Below are positions 1 through 8,903 of a DNA stretch of 64,000 bases, piece by piece. Under the pieces are notes generated by a model, which was given only the letters and a program-made list of their open reading frames with translations, was not told where the DNA came from and did not search any database. Origin of the DNA: Bacillota bacterium. GTDB taxonomy: Bacteria > Bacillota > UBA4882 > UBA8346. Made by a program: the position numbers and the translations under genes. The stretch spans positions 1 through 64,000 of the forward strand of contig JAEZJK010000015.1 in assembly GCA_023415835.1 (NCBI GenBank), given 5' to 3'. The stretch's first letter is position 1. Every line of letters starts with the position of its first letter.

Positions 1-126
1 TTCATGCTTGCTCCGAACATGCCCAGAAGGACTGTCCACTTTAGACCGGAATCGGTGTCCAGTTTCAGCCGGAATTAGTGTCCACTTTCGGCCGGAATCA
101 CTGTCCAGTTTGCGCCGAAATATGCA
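1..126. mobile_element. One end of an IS21-family insertion sequence (partial)
   Basis: Four tandem 23-bp units, each starting TGTCCA and containing a CCGGAAT- or CCGAAAT-like core, begin at 33, 56, 79 and 102. Multiple terminal repeats of about this size, bound by the IstA transposase, are typical of IS21-family ends, and these elements terminate in CA. The CA near 125-126 is therefore the likely outer boundary. The transposase genes istA/istB would lie left of the window. The tape-measure frame begins directly after this end, so the element appears to have inserted into that gene. Confidence 0.65.
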
Positions 127-132
127 ACCAAT

Positions 133-3105
133 ATGGATCATATGGGAAATGTAGTCAATCAAACTGTAACTGGAAGTAGTAAATTTAAACAAAATATTGC
201 TTCTACTGCCGGAGATATTACTAAAATTGCAAGTGCTTTGAGTTTAATGTATGGAGTAAGAAAAGCTTTCTCCTTCGCTGGTGAAACAGTCGGAGTAGCT
301 GGAGATTATGAAGCAACAGAAAAATCATTTGCCAGAATGTTAAAAAGTCCTGGTAATGCAGCAGAGATGATTAATTATTTAAAACAACAGGCCAAAGATA
401 CCACCGCAAGTTTTAGAGATTTATCAGAACAAATGAGAACTCTTTTAGCACGTGGTTTTGATGCTGCACAAGCTCAAAAGATGTTAACAATTTTACAAGA
501 TACAACTACCGCATTAAATACCGGAAAAGCTGGAGCAGATAAATTAACTCTTGCATTATCTCAAATTATGCAAAAAAAGTTTTTAACTGGCGAAGAGTTA
601 AAACAGCTAAACGAACAAATCTCTGCTACTCGTTATATAGCTGAATATCTTGGAGTAGATACTGGAACTGCTTTACAAATGATATCTGATAAAGCTATTG
701 ACGCAGGAACTGCTATAAAGGCAGTTTTGACAGGTATGACAAAGGATTATTCTGGAGCAGCCAAAGACGCAGTAACAACAATCAATGGTTTGTTTGAAAA
801 AATGCAGGATGTAGTCGAACAGTCAAAAGCTGCAATTGGTGAAGATTTAGTTGAAATGTTTGACATGAAAGAAGGAGCAGATAAATTAATCAATCTGCTT
901 GAAACTATTACAGATAAGTTTATCAAATTACCTCAACCAGTTAAAACGATGATAATTCTTTTTGGTACTTTATCTGTAACAATAACTGCTTTAACTGTTG
1001 CCATATCTGCTCTAAGTGTTGCAACTAAAAGCTTAAATATAAATTTTGCTGGGTTAGGTAAATTTACTGGGCTTTTAGCGTTAGCGACCACTTTAACTTC
1101 GTTTTTCCAACAGATGGCTGAAAATGCTAGAATAGCTAAATTAGAAATTGCTTCTATTAGTGATATGAATGATTTAATGAAAAAACAACAGGCAATTCAG
1201 TCAGAAATTACAAGGTTGGAGAACAAGCGAAAAGCGGCAGAAACTTTTGATAGTAATGGTTGGCTTGCTAGTAGGGGTTTTAGTAGTGGGTTAACAGATG
1301 AGGAAGTAAATAAATTAAAATTCTATTACCAAGAATTAGAAAAAATTAATAAAAAGAAAGCAGATCTATTGACGGCTCCTTCAACTACTTCTACCAATGA
1401 TTATATAGAAAAAATGAAAAAGGAATTAGAAGCTTTATTTAACGCATTATCATTAGGGGATAATACTGATCCTAATAATCTCAAAGACAAAATCCGCACC
1501 ATCTTCACTTCCCTAACGGCAGAAACTTTAACATCAATAGAACAAATAGGTCGTTCATGGCAAGATCAAATTAATAAAGTATTAAAAGATGATGAAAAAT
1601 TAAAAGATGATCGTGCTACTTATGTTTTAAAAGGTCAAGATGGTTTATTATCTATGTCTTCTACTATTAACAATAAAATGCGTGATGATTTGATGAAGCC
1701 ATTTGAAGAAATAGATAAAGCAACTAAGGAATATAACAAATCCTTGTCTGAAATTGATACTCAACGGAACAAATTAAAATCTACTGGAGAATATAATCCT
1801 CAAGAAGAAATCAAATTACAAAAAGATCTTGGCAAGATATACGATGATTATCAAACCAAATTACAAGAGCAATATGATGTTTTAAATAAAGTTCGAAGTG
1901 GTTTAAAACCCGCATCGGATGGCTTTAAATATTTGACACAAGAAATGGATAAATTGCAACAGACAATAAATAAAACAAAACTTGATTCTGAACAGCAAAA
2001 TAAAGTAGTCAAACAGTATAACGTATTAATGGACACCGTAGATGGACTTTGTACTGTATTAGACAAGTTTGGGGATTCAACAGAACAAGCCGTTTCTAAT
2101 TTTATGAGAGCTTTATCAAAAATGCTTACTATTCAAGATGGCAATATAAATTTCGATTGGGAAAATGCTACCAAACAACAAAAAGGAGATATGCTAACTT
2201 CAGGAGTTGGGCTATTAGGGAAAATGCTTGGGGCAAGCACTGAAGAAATTGATTTTACAACTACTGGAGTTGGACTTGGATTTCAATTAGGTGGACCTAT
2301 AGGTGCGCTTGTTGGTGGTGCGTTAGGATTACTTGGTGGGCATAATGCTAAAAAAGCTCGAAAAAAGATGGAAGCCGCGCAAGAACGTGCCAGCCAAATG
2401 ATAGAAGATTATAATAAATCAATGTTAGATGTTAATTATGGTGATACTTTATCTGAGTTATCTAGTTTACAAAATAGGTTTACTAACACTTCCTCTACTA
2501 TTAGTTATCGAAATTGGTATGGTAAAAAGAAGCACGCTACAAATCCTGAGTATACAGCTTTACAAGAAATGATTCAAAACACCCAAGAAGCAATTCAAAA
2601 TATGATTATGGATTTATCTAAAAATTTACGTAGTGCAGTAGCAGATGCCTTTGGTGCAACTAATAACTTTCTAGAATTCAGCCAAAGTTTGTATCAGTCA
2701 GTTTATGGTTCAGTTAAAGAGGCTTTATTAAACGCTTTTGTTAGCAGTGAAACCATGAAGCCATTGTTTAATAATTTGTCTCAAATGATATTAGATGCAA
2801 CAATGGATGGTATGTTAACAGCTCAAGAAGTAATGAATATCCGAAATGCTACTACTGACATTGGTTCACGAATGCAGGTTCTGTATCAATCATTAGGAAT
2901 ATTAGATCAATATTTGGGGAATTTGGGTGGTTCTGGTGGAAGTAGCTCTGGAGAACAGAATTATCAGGCGGGATCGGTTACTCCCATCGTCAATAATTTT
3001 TACACCACAATCGAAGCAGGTTTAATTGTTGCCGATGAAGATACGATGCGGGATCTAGCTTTGACTTTTAATGAGTATATTTTATCGGAAGCGCAAAGGG
3101 GATAA
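133..3105 (+). CDS. Tail tape-measure protein, 5'-truncated by the IS end
   Basis: The product (990 aa) matches the body of a phage tail tape-measure protein, which sets tail length and is threaded into the host on DNA entry. Residues about 30-170 form the N-terminal tape-measure region (EKSFARMLKSPGNAAEMI, then TTASFRDLSEQMRTLL). A hydrophobic segment lies near residues 270-300, long coiled coils in the middle, and a glycine-rich stretch (about 725-745) before the C-terminus. The frame opens a few bases after the IS21-type end and no good ribosome binding site precedes the first ATG, so the true N-terminus is missing. It is probably a non-functional remnant. A strong terminator follows. Confidence 0.8.
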   Translation: MDHMGNVVNQTVTGSSKFKQNIASTAGDITKIASALSLMYGVRKAFSFAGETVGVAGDYEATEKSFARMLKSPGNAAEMINYLKQQAKDTTASFRDLSEQMRTLLARGFDAAQAQKMLTILQDTTTALNTGKAGADKLTLALSQIMQKKFLTGEELKQLNEQISATRYIAEYLGVDTGTALQMISDKAIDAGTAIKAVLTGMTKDYSGAAKDAVTTINGLFEKMQDVVEQSKAAIGEDLVEMFDMKEGADKLINLLETITDKFIKLPQPVKTMIILFGTLSVTITALTVAISALSVATKSLNINFAGLGKFTGLLALATTLTSFFQQMAENARIAKLEIASISDMNDLMKKQQAIQSEITRLENKRKAAETFDSNGWLASRGFSSGLTDEEVNKLKFYYQELEKINKKKADLLTAPSTTSTNDYIEKMKKELEALFNALSLGDNTDPNNLKDKIRTIFTSLTAETLTSIEQIGRSWQDQINKVLKDDEKLKDDRATYVLKGQDGLLSMSSTINNKMRDDLMKPFEEIDKATKEYNKSLSEIDTQRNKLKSTGEYNPQEEIKLQKDLGKIYDDYQTKLQEQYDVLNKVRSGLKPASDGFKYLTQEMDKLQQTINKTKLDSEQQNKVVKQYNVLMDTVDGLCTVLDKFGDSTEQAVSNFMRALSKMLTIQDGNINFDWENATKQQKGDMLTSGVGLLGKMLGASTEEIDFTTTGVGLGFQLGGPIGALVGGALGLLGGHNAKKARKKMEAAQERASQMIEDYNKSMLDVNYGDTLSELSSLQNRFTNTSSTISYRNWYGKKKHATNPEYTALQEMIQNTQEAIQNMIMDLSKNLRSAVADAFGATNNFLEFSQSLYQSVYGSVKEALLNAFVSSETMKPLFNNLSQMILDATMDGMLTAQEVMNIRNATTDIGSRMQVLYQSLGILDQYLGNLGGSGGSSSGEQNYQAGSVTPIVNNFYTTIEAGLIVADEDTMRDLALTFNEYILSEAQRG

Positions 3106-3114
3106 AAAGATCAA

Positions 3115-3150
3115 AATAAAGTAGGGTTTTATGCCCTACTTTATTATTGG
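3115..3150 (+). terminator. Rho-independent terminator after the tape-measure remnant
   Basis: A perfect 12-bp stem (AATAAAGTAGGG at 3115-3126 with its complement at 3134-3145) closes a 7-nt loop and is followed by an AT-rich tail. Its symmetry may allow it to act on both strands. Confidence 0.75.
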
Positions 3151-3486
3151 GAATTCCTTATAATAAAACAAAAACTGTATCGAAATGATACAGAAAAATT
3201 GTTAACAAAAAATTAACGTACTTTTTTAAGGGTATTTTAAAAATAAACCTTCATTTGCACGTTCACTTTAAACCTATATTACATCTTGATTTAATCAAAA
3301 TTAACATAATTTACCAGGCTTAAAATACATACCACTATTGGGAATTGATTTTATGATACAATATACACATGTAAATTGAAGTGCATAATTCTCCTAATAT
3401 TAATTTATCATGGTACAGAAAATAAGTCAATAGGTTTATCAAAAAATTTTTAAATTTAAATAGTATTACTGAAAGGAGGATTAAAG
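3151..3486. other. AT-rich intergenic region with a 7-bp palindrome
   Basis: No gene is convincing here. The most regular element is CTGTATC-GAAAT-GATACAG at 3175-3193, a perfect 7-bp inverted repeat that could be an operator or small hairpin. The rest is AT-rich, with no clear -35/-10 pair, and ends in the GAAAGGAGG ribosome binding site of the next small gene. Confidence 0.4.
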
Positions 3487-3645
3487 ATGGGACAAATGAC
3501 TTTAAAATGGAACGATGAGAAAGAGCCAAGAATTGCAAAGCTTTATAATGACATTAAAGCCGATGGCGAGAACGCCAACGAAGTTATTAAAAGTATTGTC
3601 AGAAGATATTTACTTAACCAAGAGTTAGAAAAAAGAATGGAATAG
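3487..3645 (+). CDS. Small protein, possible ribbon-helix-helix (52 aa)
   Basis: A very good ribosome binding site (GAAAGGAGG, 8 nt upstream) precedes ATG at 3487. The 52-aa product has a short beta-like start (MTLKWNDEKE) followed by two predicted helices (RIAKLYNDIK and ANEVIKSIVRRYL), the layout of small CopG/Arc-type ribbon-helix-helix DNA-binding proteins. It lies just upstream of the RepL-like gene, where such proteins often control copy number, but that role is inference. The family is not certain from sequence alone. Confidence 0.6.
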   Translation: MGQMTLKWNDEKEPRIAKLYNDIKADGENANEVIKSIVRRYLLNQELEKRME

Positions 3646-3725
3646 TTCTGTAAAAGTTATAAAAACATTTATTAAAGTATAAAAACAATAGAAATAGTTA
3701 AGAAAGGAATTAAAAATGTTAAATT

Positions 3726-4274
3726 ATGAATAATAATTATCAAGCATTAGTAGATGAAAATGGTGAACTAAGACCGTTAAAACCAAATGAAAGGGCTTTA
3801 ATAGCTGAACCAGGGGATAGATTACTTAAAAAAAATTCACTTGATTATTTAAAAGAACAAGAACAAAAGGAAAAGAATCAAAAATGGAATTTACCCGATT
3901 TTGTAAAATCTAATGCTCCTGAATTAAAAGCTATTAACAAGGATTTAGAATTTCATGAATTAGCCGTATTAAGTATCTTGGGGAATTATATCAATTATGA
4001 TGGTTGTTTAATGGTTAGCAGTAAAAAATCAATGAATTTTACAGCTATGGTTAAGATAACAAAAATTCATAAAGATACCCTACGGAAAACTATAAAATCT
4101 TTAGTTAATAAAAAAATTATGTATCAAAATAGTTTTGGTGTAGGTAAGGATAATATCTATTACATAAACCCTATGTTATTCCATAAAGGCGATAGAATTA
4201 CAGACAAACAAAAAGAAATGTTTGGTGATTATTATTATCGAAACAAAAGAAAAAAAATGCCCAAATTCCAATAA
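3726..4274 (+). CDS. Winged-helix replication-initiator-like protein (RepL type, tentative)
   Basis: The product has 182 aa. Residues about 75-155 look like a winged-helix domain: a helix-turn-helix (MVKITKIHKDTLRKTIKSLV) and a wing ending in YYINPMLFHKGD, reminiscent of the xYxVNPxLxxRG ending of Firmicute plasmid RepL proteins. An N-terminal charged linker precedes it. Two inverted-repeat elements (GACC...GGTC) lie just downstream, as expected for an initiator and its target, though that link is inference. A five-codon frame (ATG at 3716, stop at 3731-3733) overlaps the start and sits closer to the AAAGGAAT ribosome binding site, so translational coupling is possible. It could instead be a phage winged-helix regulator. 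Confidence 0.55.
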   Translation: MNNNYQALVDENGELRPLKPNERALIAEPGDRLLKKNSLDYLKEQEQKEKNQKWNLPDFVKSNAPELKAINKDLEFHELAVLSILGNYINYDGCLMVSSKKSMNFTAMVKITKIHKDTLRKTIKSLVNKKIMYQNSFGVGKDNIYYINPMLFHKGDRITDKQKEMFGDYYYRNKRKKMPKFQ

Positions 4275-4303
4275 ATATCAATAATTCTAATGTTATCAGC
4301 CAT

Positions 4304-4403
4304 GACCTATAAAACGGTCACGATAAAAATAGCCATTAATTCAATAATATCAAAGGTTTATAAGGATTTTTAAATGAAAATTAACCAGACCTATGAAACG
4401 GTC
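4304..4403. repeat. Two GACC-N8-GGTC palindromic repeats
   Basis: GACCTATAAAACGGTC (4304-4319) and GACCTATGAAACGGTC (4388-4403) differ at a single base. Each has GACC/GGTC inverted ends around an identical-length AT-rich centre, and they are spaced 84 bp apart. Two near-identical palindromes directly downstream of a probable initiator gene suggest binding sites for it. Confidence 0.6.
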
Positions 4404-4757
4404 ACACAAAATCTTGAAGATCATTGATATCAATGGCGTTTTCCCGGAACAAAGGTTCTATATATTCTATATACAATATGATAATAAATTAGGTAGGTAG
4501 TAAGAAAACAATAGATACATTCAATTTAATCATAAATAAATATTAAATAACATTGACTGTCAATTGAATAAACATTTTAATCATTCGCGAAGGCGAAGCC
4601 GTAGCGAAAGATAAAATTTTATCAATTTATACCTAATAAACAACCAATATAAAATTTTAAATTCTATTTTCCCTTGGGGAAGACGCTGCCGGGAGCGAAG
4701 CGACCAGAAGCGTCAGGGGAAGCGGTCTGCAAGACTAGAGTAATGAACACTAAAATA

Positions 4758-4786
4758 TAAAAGAAAAACCCCTTTCGGGGTTCTTC
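4758..4786 (-). terminator. Rho-independent terminator of the leftward repressor unit
   Basis: On the minus strand AACCCC-GAAA-GGGGTT is followed by a T-rich run (TTTCTTTTA). It lies 40 bp beyond the stop of the leftward 45-aa gene at 4828. Flanking AGACTAGAG/CTCTAGTCT repeats can extend the structure. Confidence 0.7.
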
Positions 4787-4827
4787 TCTAGTCTCTGGGA
4801 GGGCGACAATTGATATGTAATAATTCC

Positions 4828-4965
4828 TTACTGATTTTGTTGACCAGCTTGATAAGTTGAGAAAACAAGATTTAAGAATGAATCAGATACAGTTACTTCT
4901 TCTGGTAACTGAAGATCCTCTATTAATTGCTTGTACTCCTGAGAATTGAAATAATTATTTTCCAT
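4828..4965 (-). CDS. Small acidic protein of unknown function (45 aa)
   Basis: ATG at 4965 is preceded by a strong ribosome binding site (TAGGAGG, 7 nt away). The 45-aa acidic product begins MENNYFNSQEYKQLIEDL and has one probable amphipathic helix. It lies downstream of, and on the same strand as, the XRE regulator at 5080-5340 and is followed by a terminator, so the two may form a transcription unit. No family was recognised. Confidence 0.6.
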   Translation of the reverse strand: MENNYFNSQEYKQLIEDLQLPEEVTVSDSFLNLVFSTYQAGQQNQ

Positions 4966-5079
4966 GTTTAGTACCTCCTATAATGTTTTTTGGTTGTAAT
5001 TACAGTATAAAATAAAAGGTGTTACATGACAAGTAACACTAGTATTATTTTAGGTTAATTATAGAAGTTTATCTTTAAT

Positions 5080-5340
5080 TTACTTAATCGTTCTTTGAAT
5101 TTCAGTATCATTTAATTCGAGAAAGAAATAATTGAAATCTACTTTAAGAGCATTTTTTAAATATACTAAGCTGGTTATACTGGGTAAGCTATTACCTGAT
5201 TCTAATCTATTAATTTGAACATGCGAAATATTTACTTTAGTTGCTAGTTCTCTTTGACTTAAACCAAGTTCATTTCTACGGAATGCGATGGCCTTACCAA
5301 TAGATAACTTTATTAATTGTTCTAAATCCAATAATATCAC
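5080..5340 (-). CDS. XRE-family DNA-binding regulator (86 aa)
   Basis: Residues about 17-70 form a Cro/C1 helix-turn-helix: RRNELGLSQRELATKVNISH, then VQINRLESGNSLPSI, with the canonical Q in helix 2 and the RLESG end of helix 3. It likely represses a nearby promoter, possibly its own. The first codon is GTG at 5340, very close to the only purine-rich site (GAAAGAAG). TTG at 5331 gives better spacing, so the start is uncertain by three codons. It is transcribed leftward, opposite to the surrounding rightward genes. Confidence 0.8.
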   Translation of the reverse strand: MILLDLEQLIKLSIGKAIAFRRNELGLSQRELATKVNISHVQINRLESGNSLPSITSLVYLKNALKVDFNYFFLELNDTEIQRTIK

Positions 5341-5432
5341 TTCTTTCTATGGTTTGGGAATAATAACCATAATTTATATCGGCAAGAATATGTATGACTT
5401 TATAGTTATTTTACATTATTATACAATAATAA

Positions 5433-5972
5433 TCAATCGTTGAGGTTCCATGCTTAGTTTATGAAAATGAAGATATCTATAAGATTGCTATTAAATGCAA
5501 TACCGATGAAGATACTTATGCACCAATGGATCTATTTGATTGGATTGATGTAATTAAAAAGTTAAAACAAGAAAACTTTACTAACAAAGATATTGCAGAA
5601 AAAATTGGATGGTCGGAAACAAAAGTAAAAGATTATTCTAGTTTATTAAAAAATATAGTCGCAGAAGTTTTAAAAATAACTAAACAATATCAAAATGGTC
5701 GTGCGACAGAAGAAGTCGCAAATGCGAGTTTTAATTTTACAGAGGGTTGGTTTCGTAATTCCGGCCTTTACGATATTAAACCAGAATATCAATTAAAACT
5801 TATATCTAATTTTATCGATGATAAATTTTCATGGTCTAAGCAAAAAGTTCAACAAGAATCAGCTAAATATAAACTATGGCAACAGTTTGAACAAATTGCA
5901 GAATTAATATATTTAATAAAAAATAAGACATTTAGCGGTATTCTCGTGTTACTTTATAATATTAATATTTAA
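5433..5972 (+). pseudogene. ParB-family nucleoprotein, N-terminally truncated fragment
   Basis: An open frame without a start codon runs from 5433. It encodes IVEVPCLVYENEDIYKIAIKCN, then TYAPMDLFDWIDVIKKL and a helix-turn-helix region (NKDIAEKIGWSETKVKDYSSLL). This is the middle of a phage/plasmid ParB-like protein, which binds centromere-like sites. The usual N-terminal ParB nuclease-fold start is absent, and the tail after about 5905 (YLIKNKTFSGILVLL) does not resemble the family. The ATG at 5526 would give a 148-aa piece starting inside the domain. I read it as a decayed gene. Confidence 0.6.
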
Positions 5973-6390
5973 CTATATTAATTATTATAATAAAAATCCC
6001 GCAACCCCAGTATTATCAATGGTTTACAAGGTTTTTAAGATTAATAAAGTCTTAACTTGTCACCTGACTTTTATTTGACTTTTCCCAATTCGTACCCTTT
6101 AAGATAACATAAAAACATAAAATAATTAACACTATATGTAAATAACCAATATAACAGGCAATATAATGATGATAACTAATTTACATAATATTGATTATAC
6201 GACCCAAACATATGTTCATTACGTAAAATAAATATTTTATTTACCTATTGTTATTAATAAATCCCTGCTAGAAGGTATATTTCTAATATAAAAATAGGGG
6301 GTACAAAACGCCAGCTAAAAGCCAAAAAGGAGAAAAGCCCGGTAGGTCATTCATTCACTCTTTCTGATAATATTTAAATTACCTCATTAA
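5973..6390. other. AT-rich region between two ParB-like remnants
   Basis: No gene is visible. At 6014-6038 it carries an imperfect copy of the TATCAAAGGTTTATAAGG-type stretch found at 4348-4373. It probably consists of decayed coding DNA between two broken genes. Confidence 0.35.
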
Positions 6391-6756
6391 ACCTTAACTA
6401 AACCCTTATCATTACTTAATCCATCTAAGGATCTATTAGAAACTAATCTTAGACAAAGAGGCATTGGTAATACGAATGCGATTAAATTAGGTAGGTGTAT
6501 TATTGAATTAGAGAAGATTTATGGAATTGAACATGGAGGAGATAGAAAATCAAATGGAGATAATCTCAACTTGAAAACACAACAAGATTTGTCAGAAGAA
6601 TTAGGAATATCTCAAAGACAACTTAGTGATTACAAAAAACTATTAACTCTTATTCCAGAACTACAATCTTTAATTGAAACTAATCAACTCTCCCCTACTA
6701 TTGGTTATAAAGTATTATCTAAACTAACTAAAGAAGATCAACAAAAACTAATTTAA
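6391..6756 (+). pseudogene. Second ParB/helix-turn-helix protein fragment
   Basis: The frame is open from 6391 without an ATG or ribosome binding site. It reads LLETNLRQRGIGNTNAIKLG, then IIELEKIYGIEHGGDRKS and TQQDLSEELGISQRQLSDYK. That is the central and helix-turn-helix part of phage ParB-like proteins (NLRQRG...LARCI.EL.RIYG..HGG.RKS). Both ends of the expected protein are missing. A TTG at 6571 could start a 61-aa helix-turn-helix peptide, but this lies inside the conserved block, so truncation is more likely. Confidence 0.55.
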
Positions 6757-6862
6757 TATTACATTCGATTTTCAACCATCATTATTGGGTTGAAAATTTG
6801 TTTCTAGTGGCCTTTATAGATAAATAAAACAATTACAGGTTAATAAGGAGAAACAATATTAT

Positions 6863-7810
6863 ATGAAACAAGAGAAAGAAAAAGAATTAATACCCGAACC
6901 ATATTATCATTTATTAATTGATATAGTGGCAAATAAAAAATATGAATTAATTGAAGAACTCTTAAAAATTAATCGAATATCATATTTAATTCATTTATAT
7001 GCAAAAGGATATAAAAATTATCCCGGTTATGGTCAAGCATATCAAGAAGCAAAATTAATTGGACAATTTATTATTAAAGAATTATTCTTTAGAAAAAAGG
7101 AAAATGATGTTCCCTATTATGAGATTTCGGAAGGCGCAACACCGGAAGAAATAGAAGGTAAATTCTATTGTATGGTGAGTAAAGCTTTATCTCGACAAGT
7201 TCCACGTAAGTTTAATAATGAAAAGTTAATTAAAACATCAACAAAGGAAAATCTGAATAAAAAATTCAAAGATGATAAAGAAGAAGATGCAGCATTTCCA
7301 AATTTTCATCCTCAAAACAAGGACTTGATTGAACAATACAAACTTCAGCGTTATAAATTAAATAAACTAATTGATTTAAAAGAAGCCCAATTGAAAATAC
7401 AATTTGATACAAAGATTGATAATGATAAAAGAGTATTGCGATCAATGGTTACTGAATTAACACAGAATATTAGATTGATGAAAAATAGTCATTATGTTTT
7501 TGAATCAACAAATCCAACGTTAGTCTATATAGATGAAGAAATAACAAATGAAGATGGAGAAACTATACTAATCAATGATATTCCAGATTTCCGAACTATA
7601 AACCAATATGATGATCTTATTAGCAAAATTGATATTAATAACGCTATAAATCAATTATCCAACGAAGAACACATTAAAGATGTAATATTAGAAGTTTACC
7701 AACAAAAAACAGCAAAAGAAATAAGTGAAATAATCGGCATTTCACCAGAAGCAGTAAATAGAAGAAAGGTAAGGGGGATAAAAATAATGAAAGAAAATTT
7801 AAATAATTAG
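6863..7810 (+). CDS. Sigma-factor-like protein with C-terminal helix-turn-helix
   Basis: The 315-aa product starts at ATG 6863, about 10 nt after AAGGAG. Its last 45 residues (VYQQKTAKEISEIIGISPEAVNRRKVRGIKIMKENL) match a sigma-70 region 4 or LuxR-type helix-turn-helix, and several phage sigma-like proteins have this layout. The N-terminal 250 residues are charged and helical, without a family I can name. It may drive late transcription of the left element. Its base composition is as AT-rich as its neighbours. Confidence 0.5.
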   Translation: MKQEKEKELIPEPYYHLLIDIVANKKYELIEELLKINRISYLIHLYAKGYKNYPGYGQAYQEAKLIGQFIIKELFFRKKENDVPYYEISEGATPEEIEGKFYCMVSKALSRQVPRKFNNEKLIKTSTKENLNKKFKDDKEEDAAFPNFHPQNKDLIEQYKLQRYKLNKLIDLKEAQLKIQFDTKIDNDKRVLRSMVTELTQNIRLMKNSHYVFESTNPTLVYIDEEITNEDGETILINDIPDFRTINQYDDLISKIDINNAINQLSNEEHIKDVILEVYQQKTAKEISEIIGISPEAVNRRKVRGIKIMKENLNN

Positions 7811-8058
7811 ATAACTACCCGAAAAATATTTTTTAGAAAGGTATATATTATATTAGATGATTAAATTTGACAAATTAAGACAGGATTTTTTGATTACCTT
7901 CCTTTCCTTGTAATTGTTTTTCAAGCAACTTCTAATTTTAGGGGTAAAATTCCCCAATCCTTTTTAAAATTAAAGACATTCCTTTATGGAGTAGTCTTTT
8001 TTATTTACCATAAGTTATTAAACCTTAATAATTAATAAATCCGAAAGGGGTGCTTTAA
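7811..8058. other. Intergenic hairpins
   Basis: TAATTTTA at 7933-7940 is directly followed by GGGG-TAAAATT-CCCC, and AAAGAC...GTCTTT with a T-run forms a terminator at 7972-8003. No gene is seen. Confidence 0.4.
7972..8003 (+). terminator. Probable Rho-independent terminator
   Basis: AAAGAC (7972-7977) pairs with GTCTTT (7994-7999), and inner TTCC/GGA pairs extend the stem. A TTTTTATTT run follows. It lies downstream of the sigma-like gene. Confidence 0.5.
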
Positions 8059-8199
8059 ATGGTATTTTCTTTTAATGTTAATGATTCCGATCATGAATTA
8101 TTAAAATATTTGAGTTCTATTGTCTTAAATGAAAGATCTTCAGAAATAAGACGGGCAATTAGAACTTATTTAAAATTGCAGCGAAAAGGAGGGATCTAA
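8059..8199 (+). CDS. Ribbon-helix-helix protein, CopG-like (46 aa)
   Basis: ATG at 8059 follows a GAAAGGGGTG ribosome binding site. The product begins MVFSFNVNDSDHELLKYL and continues to SSEIRRAIRTYLKLQRK. This beta-strand, helix, SSEIIRxAIRxYL pattern is that of CopG/Arc ribbon-helix-helix repressors. Its stop is two bases before the next ATG, so the pair is co-translated. It probably binds DNA as a dimer; the target is unknown. Confidence 0.7.
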   Translation: MVFSFNVNDSDHELLKYLSSIVLNERSSEIRRAIRTYLKLQRKGGI

Positions 8200-8200
8200 A

Positions 8201-8332
8201 ATGGTTAAATTTAGTTTTGAATGGTTGGAAGATGCTTTAGATGACAATGAAAGATTGGATTATGAAGCTTATTTAAAGAATTTAAAGCAAAATCAAGTAA
8301 ACCAGGAAGCAGATAAATCCAACAATGATTAA
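8201..8332 (+). CDS. Small acidic protein coupled to the CopG-like gene (43 aa)
   Basis: ATG at 8201 directly follows the stop of the CopG-like gene, whose last codons contain AAAGGAGG as ribosome binding site. The product (MVKFSFEWLEDALDDNERLDYEAYLKNL...) is acidic and helical. The tight coupling to a ribbon-helix-helix protein resembles antitoxin-toxin pairs, but no toxin family was recognised and the protein is small, so that is speculation. Confidence 0.55.
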   Translation: MVKFSFEWLEDALDDNERLDYEAYLKNLKQNQVNQEADKSNND

Positions 8333-8465
8333 TACTTCCGGTAATGTTTTAGAGAAAAGGATAATGTTTTACCGGATGGGGTAGGAATGAATTGTTATTT
8401 ATTATTTTTAATCAATTAGCTTAAAGCTAAACGCCATCTGCATTAAATTGCAGGGGTGTTGATTA

Positions 8466-8903
8466 GTGTTGGAAACTAATAAAAAAAGTTTTTCGATTTA
8501 CTGTTTATTTGCTCCCAATGGTAAAAAATATTTTGGTTGTTCTGCTTGTAAAGATATTAATAGAAAACGATGGCGTTATGGGCAAGGGTATCTTTTACAC
8601 CCAAATTTACAAGCAGATATTATCAAATATGGTTGGGAAAATTTTAACAAGAAGATAATCAAAAGTGGATTAGATAGAGTTTCTGCACAAAACCTTGAAA
8701 GAGAACTAATTTTTAAATATCGCTCTGATAATCCCCTATTTGGTTATAACAAAGCCTGTCAAACCTTAACAATTCCAATTGAACGTGATATTGATAATAC
8801 AGATATTAAAATTTTGGCTTGTCACATTGAATTATTAATGGAAATAATTAATAACAAAAAACACCGGAAAATAAGGAGAGCTAAAAGAAATGATGAAATT
8901 TGA
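8466..8903 (+). CDS. GIY-YIG nuclease-like protein
   Basis: The 145-aa product (GTG start at 8466) has SIYCLFAPNGKKYFG at residues about 8-22, matching the GIY...YIG strand pair of the GIY-YIG nuclease fold, followed by RKRWRYGQGY and a later ERELIFKYRS segment containing the expected glutamate. Such proteins are often homing-type nucleases in phages. The loop lacks a canonical arginine spacing that I can verify, so activity is unproven. Its end overlaps the next gene by 14 bp. Confidence 0.6.
   Translation: MLETNKKSFSIYCLFAPNGKKYFGCSACKDINRKRWRYGQGYLLHPNLQADIIKYGWENFNKKIIKSGLDRVSAQNLERELIFKYRSDNPLFGYNKACQTLTIPIERDIDNTDIKILACHIELLMEIINNKKHRKIRRAKRNDEI

Larger units (their letters stand above)
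4275..4827. other. Gene-free region with GC-rich hairpins, possible origin
   Basis: About 550 bp lack a convincing gene. Two GACC/GGTC palindromes lie at 4304-4403. GC-rich islands interrupt AT-rich DNA near 4585-4610 (GCGAAGGCGAAGC) and 4679-4725, where GACGCT and AGCGTC can pair around a GAAGCGACC-rich loop. AGACTAGAG (4732-4740) pairs with CTCTAGTCT (4786-4794) around a terminator. A stretch at 4348-4373 (TATCAAAGGTTTATAAGG...) recurs imperfectly at 6014-6038. Position after the RepL-like gene suggests an origin or structured RNA, but nothing here proves it. Confidence 0.4.

Noticed and set aside
8466..8903. Group I intron linked to the GIY-YIG-like gene
   Set aside because: No intron core motifs or interrupted host gene could be seen around it.
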